Origin: Eggerthella sp. | GTDB taxonomy: Bacteria; Actinomycetota; Coriobacteriia; Coriobacteriales; Eggerthellaceae | Direction of reading: 5' to 3' | Assembly: GCA_030540085.1 (NCBI GenBank) | Contig: JAUNWY010000005.1 | Location: forward strand, 52,911-116,910 | DNA: 64,000 bases | In this document: positions 25,586 through 32,910 of the stretch, one piece after another | How positions within the stretch are numbered: position 1 is the stretch's first letter | Layout: each line of letters opens with the position of its first letter | Program-made: the position numbers and the translations under genes | The notes under the pieces: model-generated | Database searches by the model: none | What the model was told of the DNA's origin: nothing | What the model saw: only the letters and a program-made list of their open reading frames with translations

Positions 25586-26452
25586 TTATGCTAGCTCAAA
25601 GCCCCACTTCTGCCAGATTGCCTGAGCTTTTTCGCTGTTCATGCACCAGTCAAGGAATTCCTTGGTGGCGTCAACGTTCTCGCAATCCTTGGTGATAGCG
25701 CCAGGGTATACGATGTTCTTGTGGGTGTCGCCAGGTACGGTGCCAACGATCTCTACGCCACCAAAACGGTATACGTCGGAGGTATATACGAAGGCAATAT
25801 CAACATCGCCAGACTGAGCATGCTTGCAAACGTTGCCAACGGAGGTGTCGGTTACAACCTTGTAGTCGGAGCCGTAAGAGCCGCCTTTACCGGAGATTTC
25901 CTTGTCGGTTTTGCCTGCGTCGTCGCCAGCGGGTGTGTAAACGCCAACGGTGGAAAGAGACTGTGCTGCATAGTTGCCTGCGGGAACAGAGTCGTCACCA
26001 ACGCAGATGGAGTACTTGCCGGCGGCAATGTCCTCAAGTGTTACGTCGGAGAGGCCAGAGCCTTCCTTGGAAACCATAACCAGATCATTCTTGAACAGGT
26101 CTACGCGGGTTCCCTCGTCAACGTAACCTTCCTTGACGGCGGTATCCATGGAGCCCTTGGATGCAGAAATCAAAAGATCGGCATAGGATCCTGCTCCGAG
26201 CATCTCGTTCAGCTCGCCTGAAGCCTTGTACTGGGTGTCGGCGAAGGATACGTTGCTATGGCCATCTTCGATATACGCCTGCTGGGCTTCTTCCATTGCT
26301 TTCGAAAGAGAGTTGGCGGCAAATACCTGGAGCTGAACGTCTTCTTTCTTTTCCTCCTGTTGGCAACCGGTAAGAGCTACGGCGACCAACGCGCAGCAAG
26401 CGAAAGCTGCAAACGCGGTGGCGAGTTTTTTCGCCTTTTGGGTGGCAGTCAT
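25586..26452 (-). CDS. modA: Molybdate-binding lipoprotein ModA
   Basis: A 288-residue periplasmic-type binding protein. The lipobox ALTGCQQEE gives a lipid-anchored Cys near residue 30. The mature start LQVFAANSLSKAMEEAQQAY is typical of ModA, where the Ser contacts molybdate. SKGSMDTAVKEGYVDEGTRV and VYRFGGVEIVGTVP agree with the family. It captures molybdate outside the membrane for ModBC. It is first in the leftward mod operon and divergent from the ModE-like regulator. Confidence 0.93.
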   Translation of the reverse strand: MTATQKAKKLATAFAAFACCALVAVALTGCQQEEKKEDVQLQVFAANSLSKAMEEAQQAYIEDGHSNVSFADTQYKASGELNEMLGAGSYADLLISASKGSMDTAVKEGYVDEGTRVDLFKNDLVMVSKEGSGLSDVTLEDIAAGKYSICVGDDSVPAGNYAAQSLSTVGVYTPAGDDAGKTDKEISGKGGSYGSDYKVVTDTSVGNVCKHAQSGDVDIAFVYTSDVYRFGGVEIVGTVPGDTHKNIVYPGAITKDCENVDATKEFLDWCMNSEKAQAIWQKWGFELA

Positions 26453-26515
26453 GGGGGGAGTCCTTTCAATTCGGGGCGTGGTTTTGTCCTTTCGCGAGAA
26501 TAAATCGAAAAACCC

Positions 26516-26545
26516 TCGTTTGGTTTGGGAAAATAAGCGAAACGA
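26516..26545. promoter_or_regulatory. Candidate operator between modA and the modE-like gene
   Basis: TCGTTT at 26516-26521 is repeated inverted as AAACGA at 26540-26545, in the 125-base divergent gap. The position suits control of modABC by the adjacent ModE-like protein. The sequence is not the E. coli ModE box. Confidence 0.35.
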
Positions 26546-26577
26546 TTGTGAAGTGTCGATTCCGAGAGGTAAACGGT

Positions 26578-27021
26578 ATGCGCAGCGATGAAGTTTCGGC
26601 AGACATCAAAGTATTCATAAGCTCAAAGAGCCAAGCGCACCATAGTCCTGGGCTCGGCCTTGGCGTCGTGGAATTGTGCGAGCGGGTTGAACGGTTGGGC
26701 TCGCTGAACAAAGCTGCGGCAGATATGGGCATGGCTTATAGTAAGGCATGGCGCATTATCAAGCAGGCGGAAGAAGGCCTTGACGTGGCTTTATTTCTTC
26801 GTCAAGGAGCCCGTGGCTCTTGCTTGACCGAAGAAGCCAAAGCGCTAATCGAGTTGTTCCGTAAAGTGGAGCGCGAAACGAACGCATGCGCCAATCGGGT
26901 GCTTCGTGAATCTTTGGACGATTTGGTCGACAAGGGAATCCTTTCCCATGCTTCGGCCCCTGATTTGGAAAAGAAAGCCACACCCGAACTTATTGCGCAG
27001 GTTCGTGCGTTGGGGCTCTAG
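26578..27021 (+). CDS. modE: ModE-like winged-helix molybdenum regulator
   Basis: A 147-residue protein with the ModE-type winged helix: LGVVELCERVERLGSLNKAA then ADMGMAYSKAWRIIKQAEEG (residues 27-66). It lacks the C-terminal MOP domains that bind molybdate in E. coli ModE; residues 95-147 are a short, helical tail. One-domain ModE-like proteins are common in anaerobes. ATG 26578 is chosen for its ribosome site GAGAGGT. It is divergent from modA and probably represses the mod operon. How it senses molybdate is not visible. Confidence 0.85.
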   Translation: MRSDEVSADIKVFISSKSQAHHSPGLGLGVVELCERVERLGSLNKAAADMGMAYSKAWRIIKQAEEGLDVALFLRQGARGSCLTEEAKALIELFRKVERETNACANRVLRESLDDLVDKGILSHASAPDLEKKATPELIAQVRALGL

Positions 27022-27078
27022 GTGTCCCTCTTCATTGTTCATTTCGCTGATAGTTTGATACGGTGAAATATCCAGGTA

Positions 27079-27130
27079 ACCGTTTACCGCTTACCACCTA
27101 CCGTTTACTGAGGGTGTTTTCGGTAAGCGG
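27079..27130. repeat. Short repeats and hairpin between modE and mobBA
   Basis: ACCGTTTAC occurs at 27079-27087 and 27100-27108, and in inverted form (GTAAACGGT) at 26569-26577, touching the modE start codon. CCGCTTACC at 27087-27095 pairs with GGTAAGCGG at 27122-27130. Genes on both sides converge here, so the hairpin may be a two-way terminator. Confidence 0.5.
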
Positions 27131-27177
27131 ATAGACCATCTCTCCGCCGCTTTTTGAACCGGTTTTAAAGGCGGTTC

Positions 27178-28398
27178 CTAACCATACATGCGGTATAGGA
27201 CCTCTGCTTGAGCAAGCTCTTGCGGCGTATTCACGTTGGCAAAGGGGTCAATCGATCCAGGCTTGCGCATGAGCTCGGCGTTGAATCGGGTGCAGTCGAT
27301 CGAATCGATCAAATCCCGCATGCGCTTTGACCCTTGTGAAGTAATGCGCTCCAGAATAGGTTGGCATGTACTTTTGCGATACACCGCTGCAAAAGGTTCG
27401 TAATTTCCTTTATTGAATGGCACCACTGCGTCACTTCCGCTTGCTTGCAGCGCAAGAGCTTCGCGGGTAAGGATTTGTGGCGAAAAGGCAATCATGTCGC
27501 AAGCAACAACCCCAACGGCATCGTTGGAGCTTGCTTTAATTGCGGTAAGCAGTCCGGGCAGGGCACCGCGTTCTTCCATGACATCGCCGACAAGGTGGAG
27601 CTCGGGATACCGCTCAAGGAGATAACGCAGCTCCGGCTCTTCGTTGGTTGTAACGATGAGCTCGTCGGCAAATGAGACAACTACTTCCAGCATGTGCTCA
27701 ATTAGGGGGCGCCCCAAAAAGGGTGTTAATGCCTTCGATTGTCCCATTCGCTTTGATTCGCCGCCTGCCTGAATGGCAATAGTGAGTGGTGCGCGCGTGT
27801 ATCGTTTGCGCAGAAACGCAGCAATAGCTCCAATGTCCTCGAAACCGAAAACCTCGATAGCGGCTTCGCGGGCAATTTGCTTAACAGCTGGCATGTCGGT
27901 AACGATGGCGGCTGGCTTTGCGGGACGGTCGGGCGTTTCGTCGTCCGAATAGGAGGGCGCTGCGCCAGACAAGCAATCGATGAGCGCTTCTGCAGCAATT
28001 TGATCTTTTGGGTTTTCTGCTCGAAGGAGTTCGATGGTTGGCAATCCTACGCCGCGGAATCCTTCCACGAGTATCAAATCGTAGTTCGGCATAAGCTCCA
28101 ATGCTTCGGAGCAGGAAACCTCTTGGGCTAGATCGCATGTGAACGCCAAGCGTTTGCTTGAAAGGATTGCGGTGGCTTTTGATCCGGCGGCACGATGACG
28201 GTATGAATCTTTCCCCGGAATGTCGATTTCAAAATCAGGGTGTCCATGGTGTTTCAAGGTGCCAATAGCAAGTCCCTGACGGGTAAGCTCGGCTATGATT
28301 TTTTCCAACAGGGTTGTTTTCCCTGAATTCTGCCTTCCCACAAAAGAAACGGCAGGGCTTGGCCGATAGGGTTTATGGGGTAGAGGTTCGTAGATCAT
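27178..28398 (-). CDS. mobA: MobB-MobA fusion: molybdopterin-guanine dinucleotide synthesis
   Basis: A 406-residue two-domain protein. Residues 1-200 are MobB-like with the P-loop GRQNSGKTTLLEKIIAEL and LKHHGHPDFEIDIPGKDSYR. Residues 210-406 are MobA-like with AIQAGGESKRMGQSKALTPF, DVMEERGALPGLLTAIKA and VGVVACDMIAFSP. MobA attaches GMP to Mo-molybdopterin to give the bis-MGD form used by formate dehydrogenases; MobB is an accessory GTPase. The fusion order MobB-MobA is seen in several bacteria. Confidence 0.93.
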   Translation of the reverse strand: MIYEPLPHKPYRPSPAVSFVGRQNSGKTTLLEKIIAELTRQGLAIGTLKHHGHPDFEIDIPGKDSYRHRAAGSKATAILSSKRLAFTCDLAQEVSCSEALELMPNYDLILVEGFRGVGLPTIELLRAENPKDQIAAEALIDCLSGAAPSYSDDETPDRPAKPAAIVTDMPAVKQIAREAAIEVFGFEDIGAIAAFLRKRYTRAPLTIAIQAGGESKRMGQSKALTPFLGRPLIEHMLEVVVSFADELIVTTNEEPELRYLLERYPELHLVGDVMEERGALPGLLTAIKASSNDAVGVVACDMIAFSPQILTREALALQASGSDAVVPFNKGNYEPFAAVYRKSTCQPILERITSQGSKRMRDLIDSIDCTRFNAELMRKPGSIDPFANVNTPQELAQAEVLYRMYG

Positions 28399-28636
28399 GC
28401 CAAATCCTTGTGTTTGTTATAGGCTGCTCGGCATGGCAAGTGTAGGGCATCATGTGGGTTTTCGGCATCCGCATTATACGAATGGTTCGGGTGGGGGCGT
28501 GTAGGCAAGTTCTTTTCGCCGTGAATAGCCATCCGTTAGCCCTGTTGATTCTGCCGAAGGAAGGTTGAGCGGCATGCTTATTGCACGGTCCTCACTACTA
28601 TTGGAGCGTTACTTATTGGCATTCGAGGAGGTATTC

Positions 28637-29155
28637 ATGGCTCATATTGCATCTATTAACCTTTCTGAGCGCAAAGGAGTTCGGAAAATGCCTGTTGGTG
28701 ATGCTCCTCAAGTTGTCCTTGTTGATGATGGGCTGGAAAACGATGCTCATGCAGGAAAGTGGCACCGCCAGGTTTCGTTTTTGGCAGAAGCATCCATCGC
28801 AAAAGCTCGTGATATGGGCTTAGAGGTTGGCCCTGGCGATTTTGCTGAAAACTTTACAACCGAAGGAATCGATCTGCTTGATTTGCCTTTGGGCACGCAA
28901 CTCCGTTTGGGAAAAGATGTGCTGGTGGAAATCAGTCAGATCGGCAAAGTGTGCCATACCCGTTGTGCCATTTACCATTTGGCGGGCGACTGCATCTTTC
29001 CCCGCGAGGGCATTTTCGGCGTGGTGCTGCGTGGTGGCGTTGTGTCGGCAGGTGACGCCATCGAGGTGGTAAAGCGTGGTGACGGCACGTGCACGCATAC
29101 TCCGCCTGAGGCATTGGCCGAAGTGGAGGCAGCACGAAAGGCAGGCACCCTGTGA
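28637..29155 (+). CDS. MOSC-domain protein
   Basis: A 172-residue single MOSC domain, the sulfur-carrier fold found at the C-terminus of Moco sulfurases. Visible features are DDGLENDAHAGKWHRQVSFL, DFAENFTTEGIDL and the conserved Cys in IGKVCHTRCAIYHLAG. The start follows GAGGAGGTATTC. Its stop overlaps the GTG of the NifS-like gene downstream, so both are translated together. A desulfurase plus MOSC pair suggests sulfuration of a molybdenum cofactor or enzyme, encoded here as two genes rather than one fused protein. Confidence 0.92.
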   Translation: MAHIASINLSERKGVRKMPVGDAPQVVLVDDGLENDAHAGKWHRQVSFLAEASIAKARDMGLEVGPGDFAENFTTEGIDLLDLPLGTQLRLGKDVLVEISQIGKVCHTRCAIYHLAGDCIFPREGIFGVVLRGGVVSAGDAIEVVKRGDGTCTHTPPEALAEVEAARKAGTL

Positions 29156-30363
29156 GCAGTGAAACGCAAGACCGCTCTGTAAACAAGGAGAAGCAAAGCT
29201 CCTATCGCGAAGCCTACCTGGACAATGCTGCCACAACCAAACCGCGCCCTGAGGTGGTGCAGGTTATGATGCGGGAGCTTCAGAATTACGGCAACGCATC
29301 TTCCGTACATGCGCTGGGCAAGAAGGCAAAGCGCGTGTTGGAAGACAGTCGTGCTGTTGTCGCAACTGCTTTGGGGGCTGAGCCCGATGAAATTTTTTTC
29401 ACATCGGGCGGAACCGAGTCGAACAACCTTGCCATTCGCGGTTCGGTTATGGCTCGCGGAATCGGCGCAGGCCGAATCATAACTTCTGCTTTGGAGCACC
29501 CTTCGGTAACGCGATCGGTGCGCGGTCTTAAGCGAGAGGGAGATTGCTGCGTTTCTTACGTTGAAGCCGTACATGGCAATTTTGACCTGGAAGCATGCGC
29601 GCGCTTCCTCCAGGAATCAACCACATTGGTAACGGTAATGTCGGTTCAGAACGAGCTTGGTTATCGGCTTCCTATCCCTGAAATCGTCAAGCTGCGCAAC
29701 GAATATGCTCCCAACGCAGTGGTACACACCGATGCTGTTCAGGCTTTCGGCAAGATCGATGTCCCCGTACATGAGTGGGGTGTTGATCTAGCATCCCTTT
29801 CTGCTCATAAGATCGGGGGACCGAAGGGTATCGGCGCTTTGTTTGTAAAGCGTGGGACCGATATGTTCACCACGGCGTTCGGGGGTGGACAAGAACGCGG
29901 TCTTCGTTCAGGAACCGAGCCCGTTTACCTCGCCGCTGGTTTTGCCGAAGCGGTACGCTGTGCATTTTCCGACAGGCAGGCCGAAGAAAAGCGCGTTCGC
30001 GGATTGTGGGACCGTTTGCGCACTCGGGTTAACGCAGAGATTCCTGATGCGGTAATCAATTCGCGTGAGGACGGATCGCCTTACCTGTTCAATTTCAGCG
30101 TTCCTGGAATGAAAAACCAGGCGGCCCTCCGCTATTTGAGCGACCACGGCGTCTATGTTTCCAAGGCATCTGCGTGTGAGTCAAACATCAATACCGTCCC
30201 GGTTGGCACATGGCGTCATAAGCATCCGCTTTCGCTTCAGGCGGCTGGCATTCCCCTTGCAATGGGCAAGCGCACGCTGCGCGTCAGCTTCGGTTACGAT
30301 TCCCATGAAGATGATGTCGATCGATTCGTGGATACCCTGAAAGCGTATCTGGCTAGCTGCTAA
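29152..30363 (+). CDS. Cysteine desulfurase (NifS/IscS-like)
   Basis: A 403-residue PLP enzyme. Signatures are AYLDNAATTKPRPEV, the SGGTESNNLAI motif, LSAHKIGGPKGIGAL with the PLP Lys near residue 223, and the catalytic Cys loop VYVSKASACESN near residue 340. The Cys loop differs from the usual SGSACSS of IscS. The GTG start overlaps the MOSC stop (GTGA). It is one of two class V desulfurase/lyase genes here; this one sits with molybdenum genes and likely provides sulfur for Moco enzyme maturation, while that at 7575 serves selenium. An N-terminal extension of about 20 residues is hydrophilic. Confidence 0.9.
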   Translation: MSSETQDRSVNKEKQSSYREAYLDNAATTKPRPEVVQVMMRELQNYGNASSVHALGKKAKRVLEDSRAVVATALGAEPDEIFFTSGGTESNNLAIRGSVMARGIGAGRIITSALEHPSVTRSVRGLKREGDCCVSYVEAVHGNFDLEACARFLQESTTLVTVMSVQNELGYRLPIPEIVKLRNEYAPNAVVHTDAVQAFGKIDVPVHEWGVDLASLSAHKIGGPKGIGALFVKRGTDMFTTAFGGGQERGLRSGTEPVYLAAGFAEAVRCAFSDRQAEEKRVRGLWDRLRTRVNAEIPDAVINSREDGSPYLFNFSVPGMKNQAALRYLSDHGVYVSKASACESNINTVPVGTWRHKHPLSLQAAGIPLAMGKRTLRVSFGYDSHEDDVDRFVDTLKAYLASC

Positions 30364-30466
30364 AGCAATCCCACTTCGCCCAAATTGAAGGCGTTCAATG
30401 TTAGCTGTTTCTTACGCTTTGCGTTGTTAACCTGCGGTAACCAGATTCGGTGCTAAGGTGTGGGGA

Positions 30467-30495
30467 ATCGCTCACGTAGGTGGGCGATTCTTTTT
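30467..30495 (+). terminator. Terminator after the cysteine desulfurase
   Basis: GAATCGC pairs with GCGATTC around a 12-base loop and runs into TTTTT. It separates the MOSC-desulfurase unit from the CDF gene. Confidence 0.8.
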
Positions 30496-30549
30496 GCTTT
30501 TAAGCGCCGAACTATGAGTGGCGTTATTCGATGAAAGAAGTTGAGCGTT

Positions 30550-31461
30550 ATGAACAGTGGGTCTTATCAGACATCGAGAATGGCGGATGTGCGTCGTGTT
30601 CTGTGGATCGTTCTTTTGCTTAATCTGCTGGTTGCGCTTGCAAAGTTCTTCTATGGCTTGGCCACCAATTCTCACTCTATGCAGGCTGACGGTATCCATT
30701 CGGTGTTTGACTCCATGGGCAATGTAGTTGGCTTGGTTGGGATCACGCTCGCCCTCCGACCCGCAGATGAAGGCCACCCTTACGGGCACTTCAAATTCGA
30801 GACATATGCGAGCATGGTTATCGGTATTCTGCTCATAGCTGCTGCGTTCGAGGTTGGATCAAGCGCTATCGGCGCCCTAATTTCAGGCGACCACAATGCT
30901 TCCGTTACGGTGGTTTCCTATGTGGTCATGGTGGGCACGCTGTGCATCAACATTGGCGTAACAACGTATGAGCGAAAGGCCGGTAAGCGTTTGAACAGCG
31001 ATATCTTGCTGGCAGATGCAAGTCATACGCTTTCTGATGCTATGGTTTCCATTGGTGTCATTGTTGGTCTTGTGCTGATTCAGCTCGGCTTCGCCATTGC
31101 CGACTCCGTTATGGCCTTGGTTGTCATGGTTGCCATTTTGTATACCGCATTCGATGTGTTCCGCTCGGCTTTTCAGACTCTTTCCGATAAGGCGCGAATC
31201 CCCGAAGAGGAAGTTCGCAAAGTCGTGGAAGGTATCGCGGGTGTTCGGAATGCGCATCGTATTCGCACGCGCGGCACCCAGGGCGATGTATATGCTGATT
31301 TGCATGTGCTGGTTGATCCGGGCATGACCGTTGCTGCTTCGCATGAGCTTGCCGATCGTATCGAATCTGAGATCGTCCATAAGTTTCCGCAAGTAAAGGA
31401 CATCCTTGTCCATATTGAGCCTGATGATGCCTATCATCGGGCAGAGAGCCATTCCGAATAG
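30550..31461 (+). CDS. Cation diffusion facilitator (metal efflux)
   Basis: A 303-residue CDF transporter with six hydrophobic segments and a C-terminal cytoplasmic domain of about 90 residues. Metal-site motifs are SHSMQADGIHSVFDSMGN in segment 2 and DASHTLSDAMVSIGV in segment 5. The HxxxD-type pairs differ from the Zn-type HxxxD/HxxxD of YiiP, so the metal (Fe, Mn, Co or Zn) is uncertain. The C-terminal part carries HRIRTRGTQGDVYADLHVLV, typical for the family. ATG 30550 is chosen over an upstream TTG at 30541. Confidence 0.9.
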   Translation: MNSGSYQTSRMADVRRVLWIVLLLNLLVALAKFFYGLATNSHSMQADGIHSVFDSMGNVVGLVGITLALRPADEGHPYGHFKFETYASMVIGILLIAAAFEVGSSAIGALISGDHNASVTVVSYVVMVGTLCINIGVTTYERKAGKRLNSDILLADASHTLSDAMVSIGVIVGLVLIQLGFAIADSVMALVVMVAILYTAFDVFRSAFQTLSDKARIPEEEVRKVVEGIAGVRNAHRIRTRGTQGDVYADLHVLVDPGMTVAASHELADRIESEIVHKFPQVKDILVHIEPDDAYHRAESHSE

Positions 31462-31495
31462 TGGTCCTGTTTCTGAAAAAAACGAATCAAGACGG

Positions 31496-31523
31496 TTGAC
31501 GCAAAGTGCTGTTCTGGTAATAT
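31496..31523 (+). promoter_or_regulatory. Promoter of tRNA-Val
   Basis: TTGACG at 31496-31501, a 16-base spacer and TATA-type box TAATAT at 31518-31523, about 30 bases before the tRNA. Confidence 0.7.
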
Positions 31524-31553
31524 ACAAGCTCGCTGAAGCAGTTCGGCATTTTC

Positions 31554-31628
31554 GGGCGATTAGCTCAGGGGGAGAGCGCCACCTTGACACGGTGGAGGTC
31601 ACTGGTTCGATCCCAGTATCGCCCACCA
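31554..31628 (+). tRNA. tRNA-Val (GAC)
   Basis: A full cloverleaf: acceptor GGGCGAT with ATCGCCC, a D arm with TAGCTCAGGGGGAGAGC, anticodon stem CCACC/GGTGG around a loop with GAC, and T loop GGTTCGATCC. The CCA end is encoded. A terminator follows within 10 bases. Confidence 0.97.
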
Positions 31629-31635
31629 CTTGCAC

Positions 31636-31668
31636 ACAGGCCAGAGGCTTAAAGCCCTGGCCTGTTTT
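31636..31668 (+). terminator. Terminator of tRNA-Val
   Basis: ACAGGCCAG at 31636-31644 pairs with CTGGCCTGT at 31657-31665, with inner GGCTT/AAGCC pairing and TTTT at the end. Confidence 0.85.
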
Positions 31669-31703
31669 CGTTTGCACAGCTCTTACTGGGGAAGGGAAGA
31701 AGC

Positions 31704-32651
31704 ATGCACACCAACATATCGCTCCAACAGCTTCGTTACATTATTGAAGTCGCCGAATGCGGCTCCATCAACGCAGCTAGCCAGCAGCTGTATGTTTCCC
31801 AGCCCACGCTTTCAACCACCATTAAAGACACTGAACAGGAACTGGGGATTTCCATCTTCAACCGCACAAACCGTGGCATTACCCTTACGAACGAGGGTAC
31901 TGAGTTCATCGGTTACGCTCGGCAGATCCTGCAGCAGTTTGATCTGTTTGAGGCGCGTTATTCCAATTCGAACAGCGTCGCCAAGGGCAGGCTTTGCGTT
32001 TCTTCCCAACATTACGCCTTTTGCGTTCATGCATTTGTCGATTTGGCTGAGGAGTGCGACGAAGAGGAGTATAACTTCTCCTTGCGTGAGACGCGTACGG
32101 CGGAAGTGATTGATGACGTTAAAGAATTCCGTAGCGAAATCGGTGTTTTGTACCTGAGCGAGTTCAATCGTAAGGTGTTGACCAAGGCTTTTACCGATGC
32201 CGGGTTGACGTTTACGCCGCTGTTTGAGGCTCACCCGCATGTGTTCGTCGGCTCTAACCATCCTCTTGCTAGTCGATCAAGCCTGAAGCCCGAAGACTTG
32301 GAAGAGTATCCTCGTTATTCGTTCGAGCAGGGCAGCAACAATTCCTTCTTCTTTGCCGAAGAGCCGTTGAGCCATCTGCCCCACAGCCAGAACATTACCT
32401 ACTATGACCGCGGCACCTTGACCATTCTCCTTAATCGCCACAACGGCTATACCATTTCAACGGGCGTTCTTTCTGGTGAAATGGGGCAGAGCATCTGCTC
32501 CATCCCCCTTGAGGTTGATGAAACCATGACGGTTGGCTATCTGTATCATGCCGAGCGTCCATTCTCCCCTTTGGCGCAACGCTACATTGATAAGCTTCGT
32601 GCCTATATTGAAGACAACCCCACGGTAACCACGTACTATCCAGTCGATTGA
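31704..32651 (+). CDS. LysR-family transcriptional regulator
   Basis: A 315-residue LysR-type regulator. The N-terminal winged helix is SLQQLRYIIEVAECGSINAA followed by QQLYVSQPTLSTTIKDTEQE. Residues 90-300 are the co-inducer-binding domain (GRLCVSSQHYAFCVHAFVDL). It lies upstream of the cytoplasmic formate dehydrogenase module on the same strand, with a terminator between, so it may regulate that module. The ligand is unknown. GAAGGGAAGAAGC precedes the ATG. Confidence 0.9.
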   Translation: MHTNISLQQLRYIIEVAECGSINAASQQLYVSQPTLSTTIKDTEQELGISIFNRTNRGITLTNEGTEFIGYARQILQQFDLFEARYSNSNSVAKGRLCVSSQHYAFCVHAFVDLAEECDEEEYNFSLRETRTAEVIDDVKEFRSEIGVLYLSEFNRKVLTKAFTDAGLTFTPLFEAHPHVFVGSNHPLASRSSLKPEDLEEYPRYSFEQGSNNSFFFAEEPLSHLPHSQNITYYDRGTLTILLNRHNGYTISTGVLSGEMGQSICSIPLEVDETMTVGYLYHAERPFSPLAQRYIDKLRAYIEDNPTVTTYYPVD

Positions 32652-32910
32652 TAGGTTTTTCCCTCTTTGCGCGGTTAATGGCCCGGACTTTCTGCTGGGC
32701 GGCTGGTAGGGTCCACTGTTTCACAAGGATTGAATAATTACTCCTTTCGCCGATAAATAGATGCCGTTGCCGTCGAATGGCATCGAAAACAAGTAGAGTG
32801 TTCGCAAGTGCCTTCCCCTCGGGGAGGGCGTTTTTGCTTGCTGGATGTTGAGCTATTTGGTGCGGTTATCGCTTGTAGGCTGTTGCTTCTATTCGTAGGA
32901 GCTTTATGCG
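32652..32910 (+). terminator. Intergenic region with terminator before the formate dehydrogenase module
   Basis: GCCTTCCCC at 32810-32818 pairs with GGGGAGGGC at 32821-32829, followed by GTTTTT. A second stem, GATGCC/GGCATC, lies near 32760-32785. The region probably ends the LysR transcript and holds the promoter for the next operon. Confidence 0.65.

Noticed and set aside
30364..30549. Ni/Co riboswitch (czcD type) before the CDF gene
   Set aside because: The conserved sequence blocks of that class are missing; the only structure is an ordinary terminator.
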